Source: Cellvibrionaceae bacterium (GTDB lineage: Bacteria > Pseudomonadota > Gammaproteobacteria > Pseudomonadales > Cellvibrionaceae). Taken from it: a DNA stretch of 64,000 bases. Below are positions 18,824 to 28,322 of this stretch, piece after piece. Both the position numbers and the translations under genes were made by a program. Every line of letters starts with the position of its first letter. The stretch's first letter is position 1. The notes below the pieces were generated by a model. It was not told the origin of the DNA, ran no database searches, and was given only the letters and a program-made list of their open reading frames with translations. The stretch covers positions 1 to 64,000 of the forward strand of contig JANQJP010000002.1 of assembly GCA_028281575.1 (NCBI GenBank), written 5' to 3'.

Positions 18824-19120
18824 TTACTTTCGTCCAAAAAAGTTAACAATTCGGGAGATAAGTAACCTCACGTAGGCGAGCATAGCAATCGTAAAACCGA
18901 TGGCACACAGCAACAAACCGCCGAGGGTAATAAGTTCTAGCTGCACCGATAAAGCCAGGTTTAGATTTGCCAGGTAGACCGTCAGGAGACCGACCGAGAA
19001 ATAAATAAACCCATTGCGAAGCTGTTTAAATATTTTAAGCTGTGGTGCAGAATAATAGATCCAGAGCGCGCGGCGGTAGCGCAGCGTTCTGTTTTTAAGT
19101 GCCTGTACGCGTGGATGCAT
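18824..19120 (-). CDS. Small two-helix membrane protein, last gene of dap-moa operon
   Basis: A 98-residue protein with a basic N-terminus (MHPRVQALKNRTLRYRRALW) and two hydrophobic helices (about residues 38-56 and 64-88), ending in a basic tail. Its start is 2 nt after the moaE stop, so it is almost certainly co-transcribed with it. I do not recognise the family. The operon position gives no direct clue to function. Confidence 0.65.
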   Translation of the reverse strand: MHPRVQALKNRTLRYRRALWIYYSAPQLKIFKQLRNGFIYFSVGLLTVYLANLNLALSVQLELITLGGLLLCAIGFTIAMLAYVRLLISRIVNFFGRK

Positions 19121-19122
19121 GG

Positions 19123-19560
19123 TTACGTTTTGTTGAGCCAGTGCTCTGCTCGATCGACATCAGATGTCTGAGCTTCTACCCAATAGTCGCCTTCTTTTTT
19201 CCAAAAAGGCGCGCTGGTCTTAAGCACGTCGATTGCGTACTGGCAGGCATCAAATGCGTCGGCGCGATGGGCGCTACTCACGCCGACAAAAACAATCTGC
19301 TCATTCACCTCTAACTTCCCGACACGATGAATGATTGAAAACTCATGAATCGACCAGCGTTTTCTCGCGTCGCGCTCAATTTGAGTCAACACTTTTTCGG
19401 TCATTCCCGGATAGTGCTCTAGGTGAAAATCTTTACCGCTGCTATGTGCAAAGTCCCGCACGCGGCCAACAAACATCGCGGTAGCGCCGCAATTGGCTGC
19501 GGAGGTCAAACGCTCATATTCAGCCTGGACCTCAAAATTGCTGACTTGAACACGTATCAA
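19123..19560 (-). CDS. moaE: Molybdopterin synthase catalytic subunit MoaE
   Basis: Large subunit of molybdopterin synthase, which adds sulfur from MoaD thiocarboxylate to cyclic pyranopterin monophosphate. TTG 19560 is the preferred start: it sits just after the moaD stop with GGGAGG upstream and gives 145 residues (E. coli 150). Motifs include GATAMFVGRVRD near residue 25, HRVGKLEVNEQIVFVGVSS near 85 and the C-terminal APFWKKEGD with the catalytic lysine pair. A longer in-frame start exists inside moaD but would be abnormal for the family. Confidence 0.93.
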   Translation of the reverse strand: MIRVQVSNFEVQAEYERLTSAANCGATAMFVGRVRDFAHSSGKDFHLEHYPGMTEKVLTQIERDARKRWSIHEFSIIHRVGKLEVNEQIVFVGVSSAHRADAFDACQYAIDVLKTSAPFWKKEGDYWVEAQTSDVDRAEHWLNKT

Positions 19561-19561
19561 C

Positions 19562-19816
19562 TTAACCTCCCGTGATTGGAGGGAAAAAAGCAATTTCTGC
19601 ATCTGCACTTACAACGGTATTGTCGTTAACCAGAACCTGATTCACGGCGCAGCGTGTCGTCGGTGCGTTTAGTTGGGTTTGCCAGGCGTCCCCTCGCGTG
19701 GATAGCTGCGCCTTCAATGTAGTAAGTGTTATCTCTGGGGCAGAGATAGTAAGCGTTTCCTGCTTGCACCCGAGCTCATCGGCGAGCTTGGCAAAGTAGA
19801 GAATATTTAACATCAT
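19562..19816 (-). CDS. moaD: Molybdopterin synthase sulfur carrier MoaD
   Basis: Ubiquitin-fold sulfur carrier that partners MoaE. The 84-residue protein starts [16 protein letters not shown] and ends in the obligatory Gly-Gly (AFFPPITGG), the site of adenylation and thiocarboxylation. Its start overlaps the end of moaC by 4 nt; the second ATG (19813) is an equally good start. No moaA or moeB lies in the window, so the rest of the pathway must be elsewhere. Confidence 0.93.
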   Translation of the reverse strand: MMLNILYFAKLADELGCKQETLTISAPEITLTTLKAQLSTRGDAWQTQLNAPTTRCAVNQVLVNDNTVVSADAEIAFFPPITGG

Positions 19817-20286
19817 GTGCGCTGCCAGTCTCCGCTTTTACCGCCAGTTTTGCTGATTAAGCGTGTGTTTTCGATGACCATGCCTTTATCGACGGCCTTG
19901 CACATATCGTAAATGCAAAGCGCCGCTACCGATGCTGCGGTAAGCGCCTCCATCTCCACTCCGGTTTTACCCTCAAGCTCGCACTGTGCAGTGATTTCAA
20001 CAGTGCTCTCTTGATGATTAATGCTGAAATTGACAGCGATTTTGGTGAGCATAAGTGGGTGGCACAACGGGATGAGGTCAGCACATTTCTTGGCTGCTTG
20101 AATACCCGCAATTCGCGCAACGGCGAGCACATCGCCTTTTTTATGATTGCCCTCAAGCAGTTGCGTGAGCGCGGTGTGATTCATTTTTATTTGCGACGCC
20201 GCAATGGCGACACGTTTAGTCGCAGCTTTATCACCCACATCTACCATGTGAGCTTCGCCCTCACTGTTGAGGTGGTTTAGCGGCAT
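19813..20286 (-). CDS. moaC: Cyclic pyranopterin monophosphate synthase MoaC
   Basis: Second enzyme of molybdenum cofactor synthesis, converting the MoaA product to cPMP. ATG 20286 is chosen because CAGGAG lies 7 nt upstream; a longer frame runs into dapE. The 157 residues include [14 protein letters not shown] near residue 14, the LCHPLMLTK motif near 73 and [22 protein letters not shown] near 110, with the catalytic Lys in DKGM following. It starts 3 nt after the dapE stop, so it is translationally tied to lysine/cell-wall genes. Confidence 0.95.
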   Translation of the reverse strand: MPLNHLNSEGEAHMVDVGDKAATKRVAIAASQIKMNHTALTQLLEGNHKKGDVLAVARIAGIQAAKKCADLIPLCHPLMLTKIAVNFSINHQESTVEITAQCELEGKTGVEMEALTAASVAALCIYDMCKAVDKGMVIENTRLISKTGGKSGDWQRT

Positions 20287-20288
20287 CG

Positions 20289-21419
20289 TCAGCTCCTGAG
20301 AAGCGTATTTAAAATCGAGCAATAAATCTGGCTGAGTTTATCCAGGTCTTCAGCGGCAACACATTCATTCACTTGATGAATGGTGGCATTAACCGGACCG
20401 AGCTCAAGGACTTCAGCGCCGGTAGGCGCAATAAATCTGCCATCGGAAGTGCCGCCTGCCGTCGATAATTGGGTTTCAATACCGCAGCATTGTCTGATGG
20501 CGTCGATAGCCGCATCAACCAGGGCGCCTTTCGCTGTGAGGAAAGGGTGCCCGGAGAGTTGCCACTCCAAATCGTAATCCAGTTGGTAGCGGTCGAGTAT
20601 TTCGTGGGTTCGCTGCTTAATCTCCGTGTCTGTAAGCTCGGTTGAAAAGCGGAAATTAAATACGATGTTTGCGCTTCCGGGGATGACATTAGTTGCGCCG
20701 GTGCCACTGTTGAAGTTTGACACCTGGAAACTGGTTGCCGGAAAAAAGGTATTGCCGTTGTCCCATTGTGTTTGGCTGAGCTCAGCAATGGCAGGAGCCG
20801 CCATATGAATCGGGTTTGCTGCCAAATGAGGATAGGCAACGTGGCCCTGTTTGCCTTTTACGGTGAGCACAGCGCCGAGAGATCCGCGTCTACCGTTCTT
20901 AATGACATCACCTACTTGAGCGGTACTTGAGGGCTCGCCAACGATGCACCAGCGGATTTTCTTTCCCTGAGACTCAAGCCATTCAACGACCTTGACGGTC
21001 CCGTCAACAGCGACGCCTTCCTCGTCACTCGTGATTAAAAATGCAATTTGCCCCCTGTGCTCAACGTTGTTTGCAATAAACTGCTCGACAGCCGTAATCA
21101 TCGCCGCGAGGCTGCCTTTCATATCCGCAGCGCCTCGCCCGTAGAGCATACCGTTTTCGATAACGGGCTCGAAAGGAGGACGAGACCAAAGCGTTTCATC
21201 ACCGCTCGGCACAACATCTGTGTGACCGGCGAAAGCGAGGATGGGGCCATCTTCGCCGCGCGTTGCCCAAAAATTATCAACGTCGCCAAACCGCAGACGT
21301 TCAACGCGAAAACCCAACTGGGTCAGTCGATCAATCATCAGTTGCTGGCAACCCGCGTCGTCTGGGGTGATCGAGCGGCGAGCGATAAGGGCTTGGGCGA
21401 GTTCTAATGTGGCGGACAT
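20289..21419 (-). CDS. dapE: Succinyl-diaminopimelate desuccinylase DapE
   Basis: M20-family zinc peptidase that hydrolyses N-succinyl-LL-diaminopimelate in the succinylase branch of lysine and peptidoglycan synthesis. The 376 residues include the metal-binding [11 protein letters not shown] near residue 67, [10 protein letters not shown] near 95, the catalytic SDEEG near 130 and the substrate loop [10 protein letters not shown] near 320. The length equals that of E. coli DapE (375). It is 6 nt downstream of dapD, so two consecutive branch enzymes (DapD, DapE) are co-expressed. Confidence 0.96.
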   Translation of the reverse strand: MSATLELAQALIARRSITPDDAGCQQLMIDRLTQLGFRVERLRFGDVDNFWATRGEDGPILAFAGHTDVVPSGDETLWSRPPFEPVIENGMLYGRGAADMKGSLAAMITAVEQFIANNVEHRGQIAFLITSDEEGVAVDGTVKVVEWLESQGKKIRWCIVGEPSSTAQVGDVIKNGRRGSLGAVLTVKGKQGHVAYPHLAANPIHMAAPAIAELSQTQWDNGNTFFPATSFQVSNFNSGTGATNVIPGSANIVFNFRFSTELTDTEIKQRTHEILDRYQLDYDLEWQLSGHPFLTAKGALVDAAIDAIRQCCGIETQLSTAGGTSDGRFIAPTGAEVLELGPVNATIHQVNECVAAEDLDKLSQIYCSILNTLLRS

Positions 21420-21425
21420 AAGCGT

Positions 21426-22460
21426 TTAGTTATTTACGTGAAGTGCTTCATTGAGCGCAATGGCCGATTTATTGGTCTTGCATTCGAGCGCGCCACTTAC
21501 CGAATTGCGACGAAATAACAAATCGCTTTCACCAGCAAGCTCGCGGGCTTTAACGTGTTTGACCGCATTGTTCTGGTCGTCGAGCAGCGCAATTTTAGAT
21601 CCTGCTGTGATATACAGGCCTGATTCTACAATGCAGCGATCGCCTAATGGGATGCCTATTCCCGCGTTTGCGCCAATCAGGCTCTCTTCACCAACAGAGA
21701 TAACGATATTGCCTCCACCTGACAGTGTGCCCATCGTCGAGCAGCCCCCTCCCAGATCGGAGCCTTTGCCGACGACAACGCCCGCCGATATTCTGCCCTC
21801 AATCATGCTTGTACCGAGTGTACCCGCGTTAAAGTTGACAAAGCCTTCGTGCATGATGGTGGTGCCTTCGCCAATATATGCGCCCAATCTCACGCGCGCC
21901 GTATCGGCGATGCGTACGCCTGTCGGCACAACATAGTCCGTCATCTTTGGAAACTTGTCGACGCAATCAACGGACAATGTTTTGCCGCCGAGGCGAGCTT
22001 GCAGTTGGCGCTGCGGCAAATCCTCAAGGCCGATAGCGCCTTCGCTGGTCCAGGCGACGTTTGGCAGGAGCCCAAACATTCCGTCCAGCGCTACACCGTG
22101 CGGTTTGACCAGGCGATGCGATAGCAAATGCAACTTGAGATAGACTTCAGCCACGGATGTTGGCGCGCTGTCCTCGGCAAGCGCCACGAGAACAGTTGGT
22201 CGAACAGAGGTTTTAAGCTCCCTTGCAATCGCGGCGAGTTCGGTGGCGCCAACGCGTGCAAATGACTTGGCAAGGGCTGACATTTCTGCGGGCTCTGGTG
22301 TTAAGCACGTGTTACCGCCGCCATAGTTGAGCTCTTCTTTTAGCACCTGAGTGATATCGCTAGTGGGTGCCAGAAGTGGTCGGGGGAAGAAGACTTCCAG
22401 CCAGTCACCGTTCGAATTTTGGGTGCCGACACCCAAACCAAGACAAAAGAGAGAGGTCAT
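21426..22460 (-). CDS. dapD: Tetrahydrodipicolinate N-succinyltransferase (long form DapD)
   Basis: Transfers succinyl from succinyl-CoA to tetrahydrodipicolinate. The 344-residue length matches the Pseudomonas/Actinobacteria type rather than the 274-residue E. coli type. The C-terminal half shows left-handed beta-helix hexapeptide repeats (VRLGAYIGEGTTIMHEG and GKGSDLGGGCSTMGTLSGGG regions, about 185-265). The start codon overlaps the yffB stop in TAATG. It belongs to the leftward operon running to 18824. Confidence 0.94.
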   Translation of the reverse strand: MTSLFCLGLGVGTQNSNGDWLEVFFPRPLLAPTSDITQVLKEELNYGGGNTCLTPEPAEMSALAKSFARVGATELAAIARELKTSVRPTVLVALAEDSAPTSVAEVYLKLHLLSHRLVKPHGVALDGMFGLLPNVAWTSEGAIGLEDLPQRQLQARLGGKTLSVDCVDKFPKMTDYVVPTGVRIADTARVRLGAYIGEGTTIMHEGFVNFNAGTLGTSMIEGRISAGVVVGKGSDLGGGCSTMGTLSGGGNIVISVGEESLIGANAGIGIPLGDRCIVESGLYITAGSKIALLDDQNNAVKHVKARELAGESDLLFRRNSVSGALECKTNKSAIALNEALHVNN

Positions 22461-22825
22461 TAGTTGCTCCTATTGGGCCGCGAGTTAAATATTTTTGTAT
22501 ACATGTCTGGATTGAATCCGACATAGAGTTTTCCGTCCACGTGTAAAACAGGTCGTTTGATTAATGTAGGGTGCTCGACGATCAGTGCACAGGCGTGATC
22601 ACTGTTAAGTTGGTCTTTTTCGTCTTCGCTGAGCTGCTTCCACGTAGTGCTGCGCTTGTTTACCAGGCTTTCTTTGTCGATTAATTGCAGCCACTCATTC
22701 AGTTTGGCCTCCGATAGACCGTCTTCGCGAAAGTCGTGGAACTGGTATTCGTATCCGGCGCTCTCAATCCACCGGCGTGCTTTTTTAACCGAATCGCAGT
22801 TTTTGATGCCGAAAAGTGTGTTCAT
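22460..22825 (-). CDS. yffB: ArsC/Spx-family reductase-like protein YffB
   Basis: A 121-residue thioredoxin-fold protein of the ArsC/Spx/MgsR family, commonly found just before dapE or dapD in gammaproteobacteria. The N-terminal FGIKNCDSVKKARRW carries a single redox cysteine (Cys10), without the CXXC of thioredoxin. The biochemical role of YffB is unsettled; the family name should not be read as proven arsenate reductase activity. It is the first gene of the operon yffB-dapD-dapE-moaC-moaD-moaE-orf. Confidence 0.88.
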   Translation of the reverse strand: MNTLFGIKNCDSVKKARRWIESAGYEYQFHDFREDGLSEAKLNEWLQLIDKESLVNKRSTTWKQLSEDEKDQLNSDHACALIVEHPTLIKRPVLHVDGKLYVGFNPDMYTKIFNSRPNRSN

Positions 22826-22933
22826 AAATTAGCAGGGGTGTTGACGCTTAAAAATGGGCGTGAAGAATAGCAAATATCGCGCGGTTTTTCACAACTTGTG
22901 AACGTTGATATAAGCGAAGTCCTTCAGGGCCTG

Positions 22934-25396
22934 TCAGGAGTCTTCGGTATTAGTGGTGTTTAAATACTTATCGACAAAATCGCTCGGCGACATGGGGGCG
23001 TCGAACCAATAGCCTTGAATAATGATATGCTCCAACAGGCCGAAATATTCAGCTTGCACTTTGGCTTCCACACCTTCAACTACGACGCTTAAATTCAGGT
23101 TGTTCGCGATCTCAATCACGGACGTGACCAGCGCGGAATCCTGTTTGTTGATTGGGACACCATCAATAAAAGACTTATCTATTTTTATTTTGTCTACTGG
23201 CAATTGTTTTAGATAATTTAATGAACTAAAGCCGGTACCGAAATCATCCAGCGCAAATGTTATGCCGTCGCGTTTTAGCTCCGACATGCGATTGATAACG
23301 TTTTCAAACCCTTCCAGCGCTACTGTTTCGGTAATTTCCAACTCGAGAAACTCTCCCGATAGGTCGTGTTTCTTCAACGTTGCGCGCACGTGTTCAACGA
23401 AGTTGGGTTGGAAAAATTCCGTAGCGCTCACATTTACCGAAATGCGGAACCCGGGGGGTAAACGGCCTGAGTCACGGCTCGCTTTTAAAAAGCCACATAC
23501 CTGGTCGAGCAGTTGTGCGCCGACCTGGCTCACCATCGGGGATTGCTCGAGAAAAGGAATAAACTGGCCGGGCATAATGCGGCCTTTTTGGGGATGTTCC
23601 CAACGTATTAAAGCTTCTGCGCCGCAGGTAGAATGCGTGGCGGCGTGAACCAATGGCTGTAGATGAAAGCGGAATTCCTGATTGGATATTCCCTGCCTAA
23701 TTTCGCTTTCCATTCTAACGCGCGCGCGCGCTTCCTCTTCCATTGGCGCGGCAAATACGCGATAACAATTCCGGCCGGCGGCCTTAGCTTGATACATCGC
23801 GGTGTCAGCGTAACGCAATAATTGCTCGACGTTTTGCGCCACTGTTGGATAAGTTGCAATGCCAATGCTTGCACCAATCGAAAAAAAATGACTGCTTAAT
23901 TCTATTGGTGAGCTTATCGCTTTGAGGAGTCGCTCAGCGAGATGTTCGGCGTGTTCGATCGCGGATTCTGCGTCGTTAGAAATACGGGGGACACTAAGGA
24001 TAAATTCATCGCCGCCCAGGCGAGCCAGCGTCTCCGATTCACGCAGTTGGGCTTTCATTTTTATGGAGAGTTGTAGGAGTAGGTCATCGCCTATGCTATG
24101 TCCGAGTGTATCGTTAATTCGCTTAAAATCATCAATATCGATAAATAAAACGGCACCGTAAGTCCCATGTATTTTCGTATGTTCAATATCAGAGATAAGT
24201 TGTTCGTGCAGCTGATTTCGGTTGGGTAAGCTGGTAAGTGCGTCGTAATAAGCGAGCTTTTCCACACGCTCTTCGGCAGCGACACGAGCACTAATATCAT
24301 TTGCTATAACTAAAATACAGTGCTGACCGTAAAGTGAAAACGGCATAAACGTCATTTGCATAACGTGATCAGTGCCTTTCGCATCGGTAAGGCATTGATC
24401 AACGATGCATCCACTCCGATCATTTTCCTCGGTATTTTCTATTATCCTAATGATGTCAGATGCTTCACGCGGGTTAATGTTGCGAAGGAGACCAAAGTAG
24501 TTCATGCCGCGCAAGTCATCGGTCTCCTGCCCGTAAAAATGCGCGGTCGTAATATTGGAAAATACAATGTCGCCGCCAGACGAAACGGCGAAAACCTGAT
24601 TGGGGCTGGCATTTAGAATAATACGCAGCTGTTTTTCCTGTTCCTCCAGGTTCTGTTGGTGGTCCTCGAGTTGCGTAATCAAGGTGTTTGTCGAATTTAC
24701 AATATGGCCGATTTCATCGTTGGTGTGGTGAGGGATGCTTGCAATGCGTTTGCCCTGCGTTGTCCGGTAATCTATGTTGGCAATATTTTTTGCCAATCCA
24801 AATAGCGGCCTGGTCAGCAGATGATGAAATAGAGCAGCCAGTATTAGTCCCAGGACAATGTTGCGTATCAGACCACTGAAAAATGAATTAAGTGCGCGAC
24901 GATATAGTGGGCGAAAAGTAAGGTCATTATCGACAATGATAATCAGCTTGCCTTCGAGCGTGTTGTTGCTATTCATCAGCAATTGGATATGCCTTGATTC
25001 TTTACCTTTAAGCGTTTTAGTGATGCTTGACGTTTTTGTCGGTGATATCTGCTTGGCCAAGATCGCCATTGGCGTGCCATCTTCATCATAGATCGATGCG
25101 GAAGAGATAAAGGGGTAAGTGATGAGCCCTCTAACAACTTCGTTGGCGAGATTGCTATCCAGGGTATAGACAGCCCGTTTTGCAGAGCTGTGACTTACTT
25201 GAATTATTTGTTTGATGCGATCATCGATTTTGGTGACTTCCGAACGGAAGTCTAGATACACTTGAAAACAGGTGACCATTAAACCCAATGCGAGCACGAT
25301 GAATAGAATAGTGCGCGTGAGTTTGTATGAAAGTCGTTGAAAAAAATTAATTGTCACTGTTGCATTCGCTAATGTTTCGCCGCGATGTATTAGCAA
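22934..25396 (-). CDS. Membrane sensor with PAS, GGDEF and EAL domains
   Basis: An 820-residue c-di-GMP turnover protein. Membrane helices at about 29-49 and 172-195 bracket a periplasmic sensor domain; a HAMP-like linker, a PAS domain (about 255-380), GGDEF (about 385-545) and EAL (about 565-810) follow. The cyclase motif LGGDEF is intact; the preceding RESE replaces a canonical RxxD inhibitory site. EALIRW, LELEITE, DDFGTGFSS and VVEGVE are present, so phosphodiesterase activity is plausible. The TTG at 25396 abuts CAGGAG too closely; GTG at 25357 may be the true start. It is the first of two GGDEF/EAL genes here. Confidence 0.9.
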   Translation of the reverse strand: MLIHRGETLANATVTINFFQRLSYKLTRTILFIVLALGLMVTCFQVYLDFRSEVTKIDDRIKQIIQVSHSSAKRAVYTLDSNLANEVVRGLITYPFISSASIYDEDGTPMAILAKQISPTKTSSITKTLKGKESRHIQLLMNSNNTLEGKLIIIVDNDLTFRPLYRRALNSFFSGLIRNIVLGLILAALFHHLLTRPLFGLAKNIANIDYRTTQGKRIASIPHHTNDEIGHIVNSTNTLITQLEDHQQNLEEQEKQLRIILNASPNQVFAVSSGGDIVFSNITTAHFYGQETDDLRGMNYFGLLRNINPREASDIIRIIENTEENDRSGCIVDQCLTDAKGTDHVMQMTFMPFSLYGQHCILVIANDISARVAAEERVEKLAYYDALTSLPNRNQLHEQLISDIEHTKIHGTYGAVLFIDIDDFKRINDTLGHSIGDDLLLQLSIKMKAQLRESETLARLGGDEFILSVPRISNDAESAIEHAEHLAERLLKAISSPIELSSHFFSIGASIGIATYPTVAQNVEQLLRYADTAMYQAKAAGRNCYRVFAAPMEEEARARVRMESEIRQGISNQEFRFHLQPLVHAATHSTCGAEALIRWEHPQKGRIMPGQFIPFLEQSPMVSQVGAQLLDQVCGFLKASRDSGRLPPGFRISVNVSATEFFQPNFVEHVRATLKKHDLSGEFLELEITETVALEGFENVINRMSELKRDGITFALDDFGTGFSSLNYLKQLPVDKIKIDKSFIDGVPINKQDSALVTSVIEIANNLNLSVVVEGVEAKVQAEYFGLLEHIIIQGYWFDAPMSPSDFVDKYLNTTNTEDS

Positions 25397-25702
25397 CTCC
25401 TGTTTATCTTTATGCGGCGCTTTGACTTCACCGAGTATAGCGCAGAGAACACGAGCCCGCTTATGGTGATTATGCGTTTATTGCCGTAGTTCGCGGTTGT
25501 TTTAGATCATTTCGCTGCATCTAATGACTTTTCCATAACTAAAACAGTGCATTTGGCTATTGTTGCCATCGCTGCGAGAGCGCTTTGTGGCGCTTAAATT
25601 GGACGAGTTTTACTGGAAAATATGTATGCGCGAGTGCTTGAATTCGAAAAAATTAGTAACGCTAATTAAACCTTTTGAGCAGTGGTGACGACTAAGTAGC
25701 AG
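25397..25702. other. Intergenic region between divergent genes, no feature resolved
   Basis: About 306 nt separate the leftward GGDEF/EAL gene from the rightward ECF sigma gene, so it should hold both promoters. I see no clear sigma-70 or ECF promoter pair, no terminator and no strong Shine-Dalgarno before 25703. Confidence 0.3.
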
Positions 25703-26296
25703 ATGTATAAAAAAAATAGTCCTGTAATAGGCGAAATAAATTCAGAGAATGCCACGGGCAGCGTTGTGCAAGAAAACGAGCGTAAACTGATAGCGGCGAG
25801 TCAGCAGCGCGACACGTCTGCATTTAAACGATTATACGAACTGCACCTGGGGCGTGTTTATTCATTGTGCCTGCGTCTGAGTGGAAATAGTGCTGAGGCG
25901 GAAGACATTGCCCAAGAGGTGTTTATTGAGGTCTGGGATGCGATTGTCAGGTTTAAAGGAGAAAGTAAGTTTTCAACCTGGTTGTACCAAGTTACAACAA
26001 ATATTGCGATTTCTCATATTCGTAAGCGACAACGATGGTGGGCGCGTTTTAATGTCTTAGGTCGTGATGACGAACAGATTCAGAATTTAGATGCTGGCTC
26101 CGAATACTTAACAGAATTAGACAGGTGCATCGCGGAGCTGCCGGAACAGGCGAGGCTGGTATTTGTTTTATTCGCTGTGGAGGGTTACCGGCATGACGAA
26201 ATTGGCAGAATTTTGGATATTGCGCCAGGTACGAGTAAAGCTCACTACGCGAGAGCGAGAAAAATGTTAAAGGATAAGTTTGACCATGACACATAA
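25703..26296 (+). CDS. ECF-family RNA polymerase sigma factor
   Basis: A 197-residue sigma factor distinct from RpoE. Region 2 spans about residues 40-105 (FKRLYELHLGRVYSLCLRL, DIAQEVFIEVWDAI and STWLYQVTTNIAISHIRKR), region 4 about 137-190 (ELPEQARLVFVLFAVEGYRHDEIGRIL split, then GTSKAHYARARKML). The linker is rich in Trp/Arg (RQRWWARFN). The next gene overlaps it by 11 nt and encodes a membrane protein suited to an anti-sigma role. Its regulon is unknown; the linked DUF4097-type gene is the obvious candidate. Confidence 0.92.
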   Translation: MYKKNSPVIGEINSENATGSVVQENERKLIAASQQRDTSAFKRLYELHLGRVYSLCLRLSGNSAEAEDIAQEVFIEVWDAIVRFKGESKFSTWLYQVTTNIAISHIRKRQRWWARFNVLGRDDEQIQNLDAGSEYLTELDRCIAELPEQARLVFVLFAVEGYRHDEIGRILDIAPGTSKAHYARARKMLKDKFDHDT

Positions 26297-26792
26297 CGAA
26301 GAAAAAAAATCTTTGGATGATGCCCTAAAAAATCTACCTCGAGAGATAGAGCCAGAAAAAGATTTGTGGCCGGGTATTGAATACGCCATTGGTAATAACA
26401 GGCATAAACGTGCTTATGGCCTACCGCAAGTTGCAGCTGTGTTGTTAGTTGGTGTGTTTGCATTATCGCAGTGGAATGGATGGGTAGCTAAGACCGAGAG
26501 CGATTCCAAATACCGCGATGCAGTTGTTGAAGTGGCGGTGATCGCGATGGAACAACAGCATACTGCTCACAAAGAGGCGTTGTTGTCACGCTACAAAGAT
26601 CAGACCGTGCTCGCCGATGATTGGCACGCGCATGTAGATGCTCTAACTGCTGCCAGGTTGGCGTTGGTAGAAGCTCTCGAACGTGATCCTTATAACCCGT
26701 ATTTAATTAGTATGTTGAAGCGAACCTATAACCAAGAGCTTCAGTTGATTGAGAGTGTGCATATTAATACACCTACAGTAAGTCGTTTATAG
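26286..26792 (+). CDS. Putative membrane anti-sigma factor
   Basis: A 168-residue protein with a cytoplasmic N-terminus (DDALKNLPREIEPEKDLWPGIE, about 11-32), one membrane helix (about 45-63) and a periplasmic C-terminal part of about 100 residues with coiled-coil potential. It overlaps the ECF sigma gene by 11 nt; translation coupling is typical of sigma/anti-sigma pairs. It lacks the His-Cys-Cys zinc motif of ZAS anti-sigma factors. The role is inferred from position and topology only. ATG 26286 is preferred over TTG 26280. Confidence 0.65.
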   Translation: MTHNEEKKSLDDALKNLPREIEPEKDLWPGIEYAIGNNRHKRAYGLPQVAAVLLVGVFALSQWNGWVAKTESDSKYRDAVVEVAVIAMEQQHTAHKEALLSRYKDQTVLADDWHAHVDALTAARLALVEALERDPYNPYLISMLKRTYNQELQLIESVHINTPTVSRL

Positions 26793-26802
26793 AGGTAACC
26801 TT

Positions 26803-28305
26803 ATGAAAAGTATTTTCCGGATATGTTTTTTGTTAATAGTGCTTGCGTTCACCAGGCAGGTATCAGCTGTATCTATAAACGAAGTGACGGATAGCTTGTC
26901 AGATGTCTCGGTGGAAATCCGAAATAACAGTGGAAATATACTTGTGCAAGGTTGGGAAAATAATCAAGTTAAAATTTCTGCAAGTGCAGAAGAGGGCTTC
27001 GAACTAAAAAGAGCATTAGATAATATTTTCTTTAACGCCAATTCAAGTGATATTTCCAAGAAGTTACATGATGTCGAGGTTTTTGTCCCGTTCCAATCAG
27101 ATGTGAACATAAGTGCAGTGGATGCAAATGTACGTATTTCAGAGGTGTATGGCGACGTACGCGTACACACAATCAATGGTAAGATAAATGCCTCGCAGGT
27201 AAGCAAGAATATACATCTGCAAACGGTTAATGGAGATGTTACGCTAAGTGATGCCTCCGGGTTTATGTCGCTGGAAACAATAAATGGAAGCATAAATGCT
27301 AAATCTACGCATGGAGAGATGAATGTTTCTTCTGTTGGCGGTGACGTTACTATTGATTCCACATTGAGCAACCTGAATGCAAGTAATGTAAGTGGTTCTA
27401 TCGATGCGACTTTGAATAAAGTAAAAAGCTTAAAGATGAATACCGTGGAAGGCACTGTGGATGTGTCTGCAGTACTGAGAGAGTCGGCTAATGTTTCGGT
27501 TGAGTCAGTAAAAGGCGATATTGAATTTCAAGTACCACAAGAGACATCAGCAAAATTTAGAGTTAATACTTTCGAAGGTAAAGAGATACTCAATGACATT
27601 ACTGATCATGAGGTCATAAGCGTTCCAGATGGTTCGGGCAAAGAGTTGCGTTTTAATTTAAATTCAGGCGAGTCCCTTGTGCAGATAGCGAGCTTATCTG
27701 GTTCAGTGACGCTCGGTTTGGCGAGTACACCTGCAATGGCCAAAATGGACTTGGAGGAGTTTGATGCTGGATTGGATATGAGCTTTTTTGATGTGGGCTA
27801 CGTACGTCCGGGTTTTAATTTGTCGCAATATAAAAAAGTGTATATAAAAGATCCCACAGTTGAGTTTAGCGAACGTTGGCTAAAAAAATTTGATACAACC
27901 CAATATGTAAGCTACAGCAATCGCATTAAAAAAGATTACGGAGCAATGCTCAAAGAAGTGCTTGCCAAGCGTCTTGTCAAAGAAGCTGATATTGAAATCG
28001 TAGATCAGCGCGGTGATGATGTGTTGGTTTTATTACCTAGCCTGCAAAACGTCTTTATTACTAATCCGGAAACTGCAGGTATAAAACATACATTATTTGT
28101 TTACGTAGGTTATGCTGCCCTGGAGCTCACTGTCTATTCCGACAAAGATCAGGAAGTGCTGGCGATGTTTATCGACCAGCGCGATAGCAAAAAACTGGGT
28201 TCCCAAGATCATGCTGTGGCGCTTAGAGCAAAAAATGAACGCTCATTTCGCTCACTATTTAAAAAGTGGGCCAAACAAGCGGTGAAACATTTGCAGGAAA
28301 ATTAA
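26803..28305 (+). CDS. Secreted DUF4097-type protein with DUF3313-like C-terminus
   Basis: A 500-residue exported protein: signal peptide to about residue 22 (cut after VSA), then a repetitive beta-rich domain to about 300. Recurring short units such as VRVHTINGKINAS, IHLQTVNGDVTLS and MSLETINGSINAK are typical of DUF4097 putative-adhesin beta-helices. After a linker, residues about 335-500 begin with GFNLSQYKKVYIKDP and resemble the DUF3313 lipoprotein family. No lipobox is seen, so it is probably periplasmic or surface associated. It follows the anti-sigma candidate by 10 nt, with GAGG upstream. The module suggests ECF-controlled envelope function; the actual role is unknown. Confidence 0.75.
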   Translation: MKSIFRICFLLIVLAFTRQVSAVSINEVTDSLSDVSVEIRNNSGNILVQGWENNQVKISASAEEGFELKRALDNIFFNANSSDISKKLHDVEVFVPFQSDVNISAVDANVRISEVYGDVRVHTINGKINASQVSKNIHLQTVNGDVTLSDASGFMSLETINGSINAKSTHGEMNVSSVGGDVTIDSTLSNLNASNVSGSIDATLNKVKSLKMNTVEGTVDVSAVLRESANVSVESVKGDIEFQVPQETSAKFRVNTFEGKEILNDITDHEVISVPDGSGKELRFNLNSGESLVQIASLSGSVTLGLASTPAMAKMDLEEFDAGLDMSFFDVGYVRPGFNLSQYKKVYIKDPTVEFSERWLKKFDTTQYVSYSNRIKKDYGAMLKEVLAKRLVKEADIEIVDQRGDDVLVLLPSLQNVFITNPETAGIKHTLFVYVGYAALELTVYSDKDQEVLAMFIDQRDSKKLGSQDHAVALRAKNERSFRSLFKKWAKQAVKHLQEN

Positions 28306-28322
28306 ATTGGGAATCAAGAGCG

